From the NCBI GenBank assembly GCA_900544525.1, contig UQVN01000022.1:1-21572 (forward strand): DNA of 21,572 nt. The letters are read 5' to 3'. Positions 8,310-15,989 of the stretch are shown in pieces. The notes under the pieces were generated by a model. It had not been told where the DNA came from and did no database searches. It worked only from the letters and a program-made list of their open reading frames with translations. The position numbers and the translations under genes were made by a program. This DNA comes from an uncultured Eubacteriales bacterium (GTDB lineage: Bacteria; Bacillota; Clostridia; Lachnospirales; Lachnospiraceae). The stretch's first letter is position 1. The number at the start of each line of letters is the position of its first letter.

Positions 8310-8373
8310 GCTATTTTATGGTATAATGAAGGTAAGCAAATAGGAGTAGGTAAAGCCTATTTATTGCGAACGA
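8278..8373. repeat. 9-bp inverted repeat centred on the 8322 promoter
   Basis: TCGTTCGCA (8278-8286) and TGCGAACGA (8365-8373) are exact reverse complements. Their midpoint is 8325.5, inside the TATAAT box at 8322-8327. Such symmetry would suit paired operator half-sites; it could also be an RNA pairing in a read-through transcript. Confidence 0.45.
8319..8327 (+). promoter_or_regulatory. Extended -10 promoter for the aldo/keto reductase
   Basis: Perfect TATAAT (8322-8327) preceded by TGG (8319-8321), directly downstream of the ilvC terminator. No good -35 is present at 16-18 bp, which fits an extended -10 promoter. Confidence 0.5.
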
Positions 8374-8443
8374 CAAATGGGGATTATGAAGTATGCTTAT
8401 GATAAAATGCTCATAAAAAATAGGAGTATAAAAAAGCCTATTT
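8338..8443 (+). repeat. Duplicated hairpin AAATAGG-AGTA...AAAG-CCTATTT
   Basis: Copy 1 (8338-8362) and copy 2 (8418-8443) share identical 7-bp stems AAATAGG/CCTATTT and loops that begin AGTA and end AAAG, 11 and 12 nt long. They are 80 bp apart in direct orientation, upstream of the aldo/keto reductase. Shared loop ends as well as stems suggest duplication or selection rather than chance. No protein-binding family is assigned. Confidence 0.55.
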
Positions 8444-8503
8444 GTCGTAAGAGGCGAATCATGATTATAGATAAAATAGATGGAAGAGAAATGAGGAGAA
8501 AAA

Positions 8504-9685
8504 GTGGAATATAGGATAAATCCGAAAAATAATGATAAGTTATCACTGCTTGGATTTGGATGCTTACGCTTTCAAAAAAAGCAAGGAACTATTGTAATGG
8601 AAGAGGCAAATCGACAGATTATGAATGCCATCGAACATGGTGTCAATTATTTCGATACTGCTTATGTATATGGAGGGAGTGAGGAAGCATTAGGGCAAGT
8701 TCTTTTTCAAAATCAATGCCGTGAAAAAGTATATATTGCGACGAAGCTTCCTCATTATTTTATTAAGAAACAAGAGGATATGGAACGTTACTTTAAGGAG
8801 CAGTGTAAAAGATTAAAGACAGATTATATTGATTATTATTTAATTCATATGCTTCCTGATAAAGGAACGTTTGAACGACTTTTAAAACTGGGGGTATTTG
8901 AGTGGTTAGAAGAAAACAAGAAGAAAGGAATTATTCATAATATCGGTTTTTCTTATCATGGAAATACAAGTTCTTTTCAAGAATTGCTAGACTTGTATTC
9001 ATGGGATTTTTGCCAGATTCAATATAACTATGTGGACGAGCATAGCCAAGCAGGGCGTGCTGGATTAAAGAAGGCAAATAAGATGGGAATTCCTGTTATT
9101 ATTATGGAACCTTTAAGGGGAGGACGACTTGTAACAGGATTGCCAAAAGAAGCGTTAAAAGAAATGGAGAAAGTTTCAAAAAATCGGACGCCTGCCGAAT
9201 GGGGACTTCGCTGGCTCTTTGACCAAGAAGAAGTTACTGTTGTTTTATCGGGAATGAATACAAATGAAATGGTAGAGGAAAATATAAGAATAGCATCAGA
9301 GGCAGGTATTCATTGTGTAACAGAAGAGGAAAGAGAAGTTTATCGCAAAGTAAAAGAGATTTTAAACGAAAAAGTAAAAGTGCCGTGTACAGGATGTGGC
9401 TATTGTATGCCTTGTCCAAAGGGAGTTGATATCCCTGGAGCATTTCGATGTTATAATGTTCGCTATACGGATGGACTTGTAAAAGCGGAAAAAGAATATA
9501 TTATGTGTACTACCATGCGTTCGAAAAAAAGTAATGCTTCTCTTTGTGTTTCTTGTGGAAAATGTGAAAAGCATTGCCCACAAGAAATTGCGATTCGCAA
9601 GGAATTAAAAAATGTAAAGCGTACCTTAGAATCACCAGTTTACAAGGTAGTATCGGGAGTGATTGGGGCTTTAAGACGGTTTTAA
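8504..9685 (+). CDS. Aldo/keto reductase with C-terminal 4Fe-4S dicluster domain
   Basis: Cytoplasmic oxidoreductase of 393 residues. Residues 1-285 are an AKR barrel with the family's catalytic tetrad: D51 and Y56 in FDTAYVYGGSEEALG, K81 in ATKLPHY, H115 in YYLIHML. The C-terminus adds a ferredoxin-like region with C295/C298/C301/C304 (CTGCGYCMPC) and C348/C351/C354/C358 (CVSCGKCEKHC), enough for two 4Fe-4S clusters. This layout is common in anaerobes and suggests electron exchange with Fe-S partners rather than only NADPH; the substrate is unknown. It starts at GTG 8504, about 6 bp after a GAGGAG site. Transcribed from the extended -10 promoter at 8319, behind an unusual repeat-rich leader. 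Appears monocistronic or weakly linked to the next pair, which has its own promoter. Confidence 0.92.
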   Translation: MEYRINPKNNDKLSLLGFGCLRFQKKQGTIVMEEANRQIMNAIEHGVNYFDTAYVYGGSEEALGQVLFQNQCREKVYIATKLPHYFIKKQEDMERYFKEQCKRLKTDYIDYYLIHMLPDKGTFERLLKLGVFEWLEENKKKGIIHNIGFSYHGNTSSFQELLDLYSWDFCQIQYNYVDEHSQAGRAGLKKANKMGIPVIIMEPLRGGRLVTGLPKEALKEMEKVSKNRTPAEWGLRWLFDQEEVTVVLSGMNTNEMVEENIRIASEAGIHCVTEEEREVYRKVKEILNEKVKVPCTGCGYCMPCPKGVDIPGAFRCYNVRYTDGLVKAEKEYIMCTTMRSKKSNASLCVSCGKCEKHCPQEIAIRKELKNVKRTLESPVYKVVSGVIGALRRF

Positions 9686-9713
9686 ATTTAAAATAGTAAA
9701 AGAAATGGTAGAT

Positions 9714-9742
9714 TTGACAAAGAAAAAAGAGGTTGAAATTAT
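9714..9742 (+). promoter_or_regulatory. Sigma-A promoter for the ATP-grasp/esterase pair
   Basis: A perfect -35 TTGACA (9714-9719), a 17-bp spacer and AATTAT (9737-9742, 4/6) lie 24 bp before the ATP-grasp start codon. Confidence 0.5.
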
Positions 9743-9766
9743 TGTTAGGAGAAAGGAAGGGGAAAT

Positions 9767-11035
9767 ATGAATTTTATTTTTATATCACCACAGTTTCCAG
9801 AAAATTATCAATATTTTTGCCAAGCATTAAAGAAAAATCAAGTAAATGTATTGGGTATTGGGGATATGCCTTATGATGAGCTGAGTCCGCTATTAAAGAA
9901 AAGTTTGACCGAATATTACCGGGTATCTGATTTGGAAAATTATGATGAAGTATTGCGAGCCGTTGGTTTTTTCACATTTAAATATGGAAAGATCGATTGG
10001 ATTGAAAGTAATAATGAATATTGGCTAGAACAAGATGCAAGACTTCGGACAGATTTTCATGTGACCACAGGCTTTCAAGAAGAGGAGATGCAATTTGTAA
10101 AAAGAAAATCCAAAATGAAAGAATGTTATAAAAAGGCGGGGGTTTTGGTAGCACCATACCATTTAGTGACGACATTAGAAGAAGGAAAGAAGTTTATAAA
10201 ACAAGTTGGGTATCCCGTTATTATAAAGCCAGATAATGGAGTCGGTGCTAACGATACGAGAAAAATTGAAGGAGAGGAGATGCTTTGTGCCTTTTATAAA
10301 GAGCAAGAAAAGAAAAAAGAAAATTATTATATTATGGAGCCATTTGTGGATGGAGAGATCTGTTCTTATGATGCAATTATTAATCAAGAAGGAGAGCCAT
10401 TATTAGAAACAGGAAATATTACTCCAATTTCGATTATGGATATGGTAAACGAGCAAGGAGATGTCTATTTTTATATCGTTCCTCAATTGGCAAATGATAT
10501 AAAAGAAGCAGGAAGAAATTGTGTAAGAGCATTTGGTGTGAAAGGGCGATTTGTGCATTTTGAGTTCTTTCGCTTAAAAAGAGATCAAGAAGGGATCGGA
10601 AGGAAAGGACAGCTCATTGGATTAGAAGTAAATATGAGACCTTCTGGTGGATATACGCCCGATATGATTAATTTTTCTTTGGATACGGATGTGTATCAAT
10701 GCTGGGCAGATATGATAGCGTTTCATGGGTTGAAAACAGGACAGAGTGAGAACCATTATTATTCCGTCTATGTTGGGAGACGTTTTAAAAAGGAATACCT
10801 ACATGATGACAAAGACATATGGGGAAAGTATGATGCCAATATTAAAATGGCAAGAGAACTTCCAGAAGTGATTGCACATGGAATGGGAGATTATATGTGT
10901 ATTGCTCGCTTTCAGACAAAAAAAGAAATGGAAGAGTTCGTGCAGTTTGTATTAGAAAAGCCAATAAGCAAGAAGGAGAAATTGAAAGGAGGAAAGAAAT
11001 CAAGACAAATGAATAAAACAGAGGAAGCAACATAA
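9767..11035 (+). CDS. ATP-grasp carboxylate-amine ligase, function unknown
   Basis: ATP-grasp enzymes activate a carboxylate as acyl-phosphate and join it to an amine or thiol. The 422-residue protein has an N-terminal pre-ATP-grasp domain (1-105; start FIFISPQFPENY). Its ATP-binding part carries K118 and K154 (YPVIIKPDNGVGAND), an adenine-contacting segment YIMEPFVDGE (188-197), and the Mg-binding strand LEVNMRPSGGYTPDM with E287, N289 and R291. All key catalytic positions are intact, so it should be active. Start ATG 9767 after GGAAGGGG. The esterase gene follows after 30 bp under the same apparent promoter, so the two probably act on one metabolite or peptide. The tail after about 400 is lysine-rich. 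Product not predictable; carbamoyl-phosphate-synthase-like resemblance is fold-level only. Confidence 0.85.
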   Translation: MNFIFISPQFPENYQYFCQALKKNQVNVLGIGDMPYDELSPLLKKSLTEYYRVSDLENYDEVLRAVGFFTFKYGKIDWIESNNEYWLEQDARLRTDFHVTTGFQEEEMQFVKRKSKMKECYKKAGVLVAPYHLVTTLEEGKKFIKQVGYPVIIKPDNGVGANDTRKIEGEEMLCAFYKEQEKKKENYYIMEPFVDGEICSYDAIINQEGEPLLETGNITPISIMDMVNEQGDVYFYIVPQLANDIKEAGRNCVRAFGVKGRFVHFEFFRLKRDQEGIGRKGQLIGLEVNMRPSGGYTPDMINFSLDTDVYQCWADMIAFHGLKTGQSENHYYSVYVGRRFKKEYLHDDKDIWGKYDANIKMARELPEVIAHGMGDYMCIARFQTKKEMEEFVQFVLEKPISKKEKLKGGKKSRQMNKTEEAT

Positions 11036-11065
11036 CATCAGAGAAGAAAGGAATGGGTAGGGATT

Positions 11066-11821
11066 ATGGAGATTCGGTATTATAAAGAATATAGCAAACG
11101 GTTAGAAAGAGATATGGAATTTAAAGTATATGGATATGGGGGAAAGCCTTGTCTTATTCTTCCCTCTCAAGATGGAAGGTTTTATGATTTTGAAAATTTT
11201 CAGATGGTAGAGGCTTGTCAGACGTTGATTGAAAATGGACAGTTACAATTGTTTTGTGTGGACACCATCGATAGGGAAACCATATCCGCTTTGGAGCGAC
11301 CGATAAAAGAGCGAATGGAACAACAGGAACGATGGTTTTGGTATTTAGTGGAAGAGTTTTATCCAAGAATGATGGAAATTAATACAAGTGCTCAAGGGGA
11401 AGATGAGAGCAAAATGCCCATCGTCGCAGGTTGTAGCATGGGAGCTTACCATGCTGCCAATGTGTTTTTTAGAAGACCTGATCTTTTTGATACCGTAATT
11501 AGCATGAGTGGATTTTATCATCTGAAATTAATCGTAGGAGATTACATGGATGCTCTCGTTTATTTAAATTCCCCTTACGATAGTATTGCTCATTTGCCGA
11601 AGGAACATCCCTATCGGGAACTTTATGCCCGTTCTACTATTATTCTTTGTGTTGGACAAGGTGCATGGGAAGAAGAGTTGTTAGAAGAAACGAGAAAGTT
11701 TGATGCGTTATTAAAACAACAAGGAATTTTGGCGTGGGTTGATTATTGGGGATATGATGTGACACATGATTGGGCATGGTGGAGAAAACAGTGGATTTAT
11801 TTTTTATCTAATGTTTTATAA
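11066..11821 (+). CDS. Alpha/beta-hydrolase esterase (COG4947-like)
   Basis: A 251-residue cytoplasmic esterase-D-fold protein with no signal peptide. The nucleophile elbow GCSMGAYHA puts the catalytic Ser at 124. The likely catalytic His is H234 in DVTHDWAWW. The acid is less clear; E202-E204 in GQGAWEEEL lies where the triad acid is expected. PCLILPSQDGRFYDFENF (28-45) is typical of the esterase/lipase superfamily group COG4947. The start ATG at 11066 has GGTAGGG just upstream. The pairing with an ATP-grasp ligase 30 bp away suggests that one enzyme forms and the other hydrolyses or trims an ester or amide conjugate; this is inference. No T-tract terminator follows, only an 8-bp hairpin at 11863-11882. 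Confidence 0.85.
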   Translation: MEIRYYKEYSKRLERDMEFKVYGYGGKPCLILPSQDGRFYDFENFQMVEACQTLIENGQLQLFCVDTIDRETISALERPIKERMEQQERWFWYLVEEFYPRMMEINTSAQGEDESKMPIVAGCSMGAYHAANVFFRRPDLFDTVISMSGFYHLKLIVGDYMDALVYLNSPYDSIAHLPKEHPYRELYARSTIILCVGQGAWEEELLEETRKFDALLKQQGILAWVDYWGYDVTHDWAWWRKQWIYFLSNVL

Positions 11822-12275
11822 AAGAGCTGAATATTGGAAGGCATTTGGAAGAAAAAGGGGTTGCTATTTTGGTAAAAATAGCGTTAAAATAAATTGTTCA
11901 GATAAGAGAGAAATTTAAAACAGAAAAAGGAGGGTTTCTGTGAGAATGGGAGATGAGAGAGAAAGGATATTGATGAGAAGATCCATATAAGGAAAAAGAG
12001 TTTAATAATTTATTGCAGTAGTTAGATCTTATTTTATCAGAGAAATAAGATGAAAATACTAACAAAAAAATGCAAAAGAGGAAAGGAATGATGAAAAATA
12101 GAATAAACCGTTAGCCAGAACAATATAATCAGGAAAAGTTTTCAGTATCAAAAATAGATTGTTGATGTTGTGGATAAGAATTGATAAGAATATCCATATA
12201 ATACATTGATTAATTCATCAAAGGATAGATTCGGGTTTTATAGGACTTTGGCAAAGGATTACGGGAGGGAGAAAC
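11822..12275 (+). other. 454-bp gene-free interval before the diguanylate cyclase
   Basis: No gene of normal length is visible. A perfect hairpin GCTATTTT-GGTA-AAAATAGC (11863-11882) lacks a T-tract. A strong AGGAGGG (11928-11934) precedes a 16-codon frame (GTG 11940 to TAA 11990). A larger hairpin pairs ATCTTATTT (12026-12034) with AAATAAGAT (12043-12051) and can be extended by GTTAG (12021-12025) with CTAAC (12059-12063). TATAAT at 12197-12202 could be the cyclase promoter, though no fitting -35 is present. A small TTGAT/ATCAA hairpin follows it. Much of the interval is purine-rich, which makes chance SD-like sites likely. Confidence 0.5.
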
Positions 12276-14189
12276 ATGAAAAGAAAGAATAATATTACAA
12301 AAGGATATGTATGGTTATTGGCAATATTAATTGTGATTATTATAATTTCTAGTTTTGCCGTCTATGATTTTAATAAACAAGCGTACAAGTTAACGTTACA
12401 AAAGCAAGAAGAATCTATGGATGATATTTCTGAATTTATCACAAGAAATTATCGCAGAAAGATCAATGATATGTTTGAGATCTTAAATGGGGTAGCTGTT
12501 ATGATGGGAAAGGAGATACAGCGAGATCAAAATGAGAAAACAATGATAGAGGAGTTAAAGCAGGTACAATCGCAAAATCAATTTCTTCGTATGGGAATTG
12601 TATATCCAGATGGTATTGCCTATACAACAGATGAAGTAAAACGAGATTTGAGTGATAGACAGTTTTTTAAGACTTCCATAAAAGGAGAGCGATATCTTTC
12701 CAACATTGTCAATATAGAATTGGGAGAAGGAAAGCATTTATTATTTTCTGTACCGATTGAAAAAGAAGAAGAAGTAATTGGAGTTTTATATGGTTGGTAT
12801 GATTCCGCTCGATTTATAGAAGAAATGGATTTTGCCAAAGATAGTTCTCTTTATTTCTTAGTAGTGGATTCGAATGGGAACTTCGTAAGTAAATCACAAA
12901 ATGAAAATGTGATGGCGAAAGAGGAAACTAATTTTTGGGAAGCGCTACAGAATAATAACTATGTGGATCACGACGAAGTAGAAAAAGTAAAGGCTGATAT
13001 GAAAAATGGGGAAAGAGGAAGTTTTCAATTCCAAAATAAAGAAAATATACGCTATGTCAATTATGAACGATTAGGAAGGAATGGCTGGTATATTATTTCT
13101 ATTTTAGTGGATGCAGATGCGACAAGTTCTACTAAATTATTTTATAGCTTAGCGCTGGAATTATTGCTAAAAATTATATTTGGTTTTCTTATGTTAGGAA
13201 TCTTTTTATACGTTTATCAAGGATATTCTAGCAGAGTTATTCGAAATAAAAATGAGCAGTTAGAAATGCAAAATCATATTTTAAATTTAACGTTAGAAAA
13301 TACGAAAGATATTCCGTTTGAGTTGAATATGGAAGAGAAGAAAATTATATTCTTCAAAAACACTTTATATAAAAGTCATGGAGAATATGAAAGTTTTTCT
13401 GCAGATGTAGACGAATTGATCCAAAGAGGATTTTTGGCAGAGTGTTCAAGAGAAGATGCAAAAACATTTTTAGAGCAAGTATATGCTAACAAAAGACGAG
13501 TGGAACAAGTGCTATGTGTTTATGTGGAAGGCAAAGAGAGATGGATTAAGGCGAAAATGATCGATGGAGATGCTAAGAGAAAACAGAACGTAAAAATTGG
13601 CGTCATTATGGATTTTATGGAGCAGAAATCACAAGAAAAGGAATTACAAAAAAAAGAGCTAGAATTTAAACAATTAGCAGAAGAATCTAGTTTTGACTTC
13701 TTAACAAAAGTATGGAATCGAAAGAAATTTGAAGAAGAAGTCAATGGCTATTTGCAACAAATAACAGAGGATGAGCTTCAGGCATTTTGTATTATCGATA
13801 TCGATCATTTTAAAGAAGTCAATGATACGTTAGGACATTCTATGGGAGATCTTGTATTACAAGATGTGGCAAAGATACTAAGAAATCATGTAAGAGAGTA
13901 TGATTTTGTAGCTCGTCTTGGTGGAGATGAATTTGTTGTTTTGTTGAAAAGACTTCAAATAAAAGAGAATATAGAGAAGATTGCTCCTTATTTAAACACT
14001 CGATTAGAACGAGTCTATGAAAAAGATGGACAACAAGTAAAAATTTCTGCATCCATTGGGGTTGCTTTCTATCCGATAGATGGAAGTAGTTTTAAAGATT
14101 TATATAAAAGAGCAGATATTGCTCTTTATCACACAAAAGAGAATGGAAGAAATGGATATACCATTTATACAAAAGAATTAGAATTGTAA
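12276..14189 (+). CDS. Membrane diguanylate cyclase with extracellular Cache-type sensor domain
   Basis: Makes c-di-GMP from two GTP in response to an external signal. The 637-residue protein has a membrane helix at about 11-30, an extracellular sensor of about 260 residues resembling dCache domains (FLRMGIVYPDGIAYTTDEVK, then DRQFFKTSI and SVPI), a second helix at about 288-314, a cytoplasmic PAS-like stretch (about 335-450), a short coiled coil (about 450-470) and a GGDEF domain (about 472-637). The active site GGDEF is intact at 549-553, with DIDHFKEVND before it. RxxD at 540-543 is the correctly placed inhibitory I-site, so product feedback is expected. Start ATG follows GGGAGGGAG. The ligand is unknown. 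The next gene begins 27 bp after the stop. Confidence 0.93.
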   Translation: MKRKNNITKGYVWLLAILIVIIIISSFAVYDFNKQAYKLTLQKQEESMDDISEFITRNYRRKINDMFEILNGVAVMMGKEIQRDQNEKTMIEELKQVQSQNQFLRMGIVYPDGIAYTTDEVKRDLSDRQFFKTSIKGERYLSNIVNIELGEGKHLLFSVPIEKEEEVIGVLYGWYDSARFIEEMDFAKDSSLYFLVVDSNGNFVSKSQNENVMAKEETNFWEALQNNNYVDHDEVEKVKADMKNGERGSFQFQNKENIRYVNYERLGRNGWYIISILVDADATSSTKLFYSLALELLLKIIFGFLMLGIFLYVYQGYSSRVIRNKNEQLEMQNHILNLTLENTKDIPFELNMEEKKIIFFKNTLYKSHGEYESFSADVDELIQRGFLAECSREDAKTFLEQVYANKRRVEQVLCVYVEGKERWIKAKMIDGDAKRKQNVKIGVIMDFMEQKSQEKELQKKELEFKQLAEESSFDFLTKVWNRKKFEEEVNGYLQQITEDELQAFCIIDIDHFKEVNDTLGHSMGDLVLQDVAKILRNHVREYDFVARLGGDEFVVLLKRLQIKENIEKIAPYLNTRLERVYEKDGQQVKISASIGVAFYPIDGSSFKDLYKRADIALYHTKENGRNGYTIYTKELEL

Positions 14190-14203
14190 AAGAAGAAAGA
14201 AAC

Positions 14204-14212
14204 GAGGGTGAT
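14204..14212 (+). promoter_or_regulatory. Ribosome binding site deciding the radical SAM start
   Basis: GAGGGTGAT (14204-14212) closely matches the anti-SD complement (AGGAGGTGAT). It overlaps the possible starts GTG 14208 and ATG 14211, which are too near, and is well spaced for ATG 14217. Confidence 0.65.
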
Positions 14213-14216
14213 GAAT

Positions 14217-15131
14217 ATGGAAGAGTGGTTAAGATATTATAAAGATTGCACCCTCTGTCCGAGAAATTGTCATGTGAATCGCTTAGAAGGAAGAAAAGGA
14301 AGATGTAAACAATCCTCTTCTATCTATTCAGCAAGGGCTTCTCTCCATCAGTGGGAGGAGCCTTGTATTTCAGGAACAAGAGGTTCGGGAACAATATTTT
14401 TTAGTGGCTGTTCTCTTGGTTGCATATTTTGTCAAAATGGGAATATCGCTTCTGGAAAAGCTGGATTTTTGGTAGAGATTGAGCGATTGGCGGAAATTTG
14501 TTTAGAACAGCAAGCAAGAGGTGCTCATAATATTAACATTGTAACAGGAGGACATTATATTCCTTCCATTGTATTGGCGATAAAAGAAGCGAAAAGACAA
14601 GGGCTTACCATTCCGATTTTATATAACACAAGTAGTTATGAAAAAGTGGAAACTCTTCGTTTACTAGAAGGAATTGTGGATATTTGGCTTCCTGATTTTA
14701 AATATATGGATCGTCAAATGGCAAAAGAGTATTCCGATGCCCCTGATTATAGTGAATATGCAAAAAAGGCAATTGCTGAAATGGTAAGGCAGACAAAAGA
14801 GACCGTTTTTGATGAACAAGGCATTATGAAAAAGGGGATTATTGTAAGGCATCTTGTTTTGCCAAAAGGGGTAGAAGATTCAAAAAGAATTATAAAATAT
14901 CTCTATGAAACGTATGGAGATGGGATTTATATTAGTATTATGAATCAATATACACCAATGGAACATTTAAAGACACATCCCGTTCTTGGTAGAAAGATTA
15001 CCGAAGAAGAGTATGACGAGGTTGTGAATTATGCCATTGAACTTGGGGTAGAAAATGGATTTATTCAAGAAGAAGATACTGCCCTTGAAAGTTTTATTCC
15101 AGAGTTTGATGGATTGGGAATTATAAAGTAA
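14217..15131 (+). CDS. Radical SAM protein, pyruvate formate-lyase-activase homologue (PflX/COG1313-like)
   Basis: Radical SAM enzyme of 304 residues from ATG 14217. C65, C69 and C72 in CSLGCIFCQN form the C-x3-C-x2-C motif that binds the SAM-cleaving 4Fe-4S cluster. N-terminal cysteines C11, C14, C18 and C30 (CTLCPRNCHVNR and GRC) are typical of COG1313 and could bind a second cluster or zinc. GGHYIPSIV and LYNTSSYEKVE fit the family barrel. Substrate unknown: these proteins resemble glycyl-radical activases but no glycyl-radical enzyme is nearby. GTG 14208 would add three residues; spacing to the ribosome site favours 14217. The downstream phosphorylase starts 17 bp after the stop, so they are probably co-transcribed. 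Confidence 0.9.
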   Translation: MEEWLRYYKDCTLCPRNCHVNRLEGRKGRCKQSSSIYSARASLHQWEEPCISGTRGSGTIFFSGCSLGCIFCQNGNIASGKAGFLVEIERLAEICLEQQARGAHNINIVTGGHYIPSIVLAIKEAKRQGLTIPILYNTSSYEKVETLRLLEGIVDIWLPDFKYMDRQMAKEYSDAPDYSEYAKKAIAEMVRQTKETVFDEQGIMKKGIIVRHLVLPKGVEDSKRIIKYLYETYGDGIYISIMNQYTPMEHLKTHPVLGRKITEEEYDEVVNYAIELGVENGFIQEEDTALESFIPEFDGLGIIK

Positions 15132-15148
15132 AATAGAGGAGGGATAGA

Positions 15149-15970
15149 ATGTCACTTGTATATTCACATGGAAAAGAATTTCATATTGGTACAACAACAG
15201 GAGAAGTGGGAGAGTATGTCATTTTACCAGGAGATCCAGCCCGCTGTGAGAAAATAGCCAAGTATTTTGAAAATCCAGTAAAAGTAGCACAAAATCGTGA
15301 ATTTGTCACTTACACTGGTACGTTAAATGGAGTGAAAGTAAGTGTAACATCCACGGGGATTGGTGGGCCATCTGCTTCCATTGCAATGGAGGAACTGATT
15401 CATTGTGGAGCGAAAACTTTTATTCGAGTTGGAACTTCAGGAGGAATGCAAAAAGAAGTATGCGGAGGAGATCTTGTCATTGCCACAGGTGCTATTCGAT
15501 TTGAAGGCACCAGTAAAGAATATGCCCCAATTGAATTTCCAGCTGTTCCCGATTTTACGGTGACAGAAGCATTGAAAGAAAGTGCAAAGGAGTTTTTAGA
15601 AAAAGAAAATAAAGGAAAAGAAAAGGAAAAGCAACAAAAAGTTCATCTTGGGGTTGTACAATGTAAAGACAACTTTTATGGACAACACGATCCAAACTCT
15701 ATGCCTGTTGCAAAAGAGTTAGAAGAGAGGTGGGACTCTTGGATTCGTTGTGGTGCTTTGGCGTCTGAAATGGAATCGGCAGCACTTTTCATTGTGGGAA
15801 GTGTAAGGAGAGTCAGAGTTGGTTCGGTTTTACTTGTCATTGCCAATCAGACGAGAAGAGAATTAGGGCTTTCCGATCAACAAGTTTATGATACAGAAGG
15901 AGCAATTAAAGTTGCTATTGGTGCAGTGAAACGGTTGATTGAACAAGAGAAAAGAAACAATACAAAATAA
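15149..15970 (+). CDS. udp: Uridine phosphorylase
   Basis: Cleaves uridine with phosphate to uracil and ribose-1-phosphate for pyrimidine salvage. The 273-residue protein follows the E. coli Udp pattern: LPGDPARCEKIAKYF (about 26-40) with the phosphate-binding Arg, NREFVTY, STGIGGPSASIAMEEL, RVGTSGGMQ, APIEFPAVPDF, and EMESAALF, whose Glu contacts ribose. An insertion rich in Lys/Glu (about residues 150-167) lies before HLGVVQCKDNFYG. The ATG at 15149 follows GAGGAGGG. It belongs to the nucleoside phosphorylase I family; a somewhat broader nucleoside range cannot be excluded. Located between radical SAM and ferredoxin genes with gaps of 17 and 19 bp. Confidence 0.9.
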   Translation: MSLVYSHGKEFHIGTTTGEVGEYVILPGDPARCEKIAKYFENPVKVAQNREFVTYTGTLNGVKVSVTSTGIGGPSASIAMEELIHCGAKTFIRVGTSGGMQKEVCGGDLVIATGAIRFEGTSKEYAPIEFPAVPDFTVTEALKESAKEFLEKENKGKEKEKQQKVHLGVVQCKDNFYGQHDPNSMPVAKELEERWDSWIRCGALASEMESAALFIVGSVRRVRVGSVLLVIANQTRRELGLSDQQVYDTEGAIKVAIGAVKRLIEQEKRNNTK

Positions 15971-15989
15971 GAAAAAAGGAGAGTGCAGT

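Larger units (their letters stand above)
8166..8503 (+). other. 338-bp gene-free interval between ilvC and the aldo/keto reductase
   Basis: No convincing protein is encoded here. In order it holds a compact three-way-junction fold (8172-8221), a long terminator hairpin (8236-8309), an extended -10 promoter (8319-8327), and two copies of a hairpin with nearly the same sequence (8338-8362, 8418-8443). Between the copies lie a small hairpin (TTATGA/TCATAA, 8397-8402 and 8411-8416) and the left arm of a long pairing, ACGACAAAT (8370-8378) with ATTTGTCGT (8440-8448). The last pairing overlaps the right arm of the second hairpin copy, so the two folds exclude each other. The RNA from the 8322 promoter would be a leader of about 170 nt for the reductase. 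Confidence 0.6.

Noticed and set aside
8377..8514. 45-codon frame overlapping the aldo/keto reductase start
   Set aside because: No ribosome site before its ATG, and the structured repeats explain the region better.
15939..15989. Earlier start for the DUF362 protein
   Set aside because: It would overlap udp and add a lysine-rich tail not seen in the family; ATG 15990 has the proper SD.
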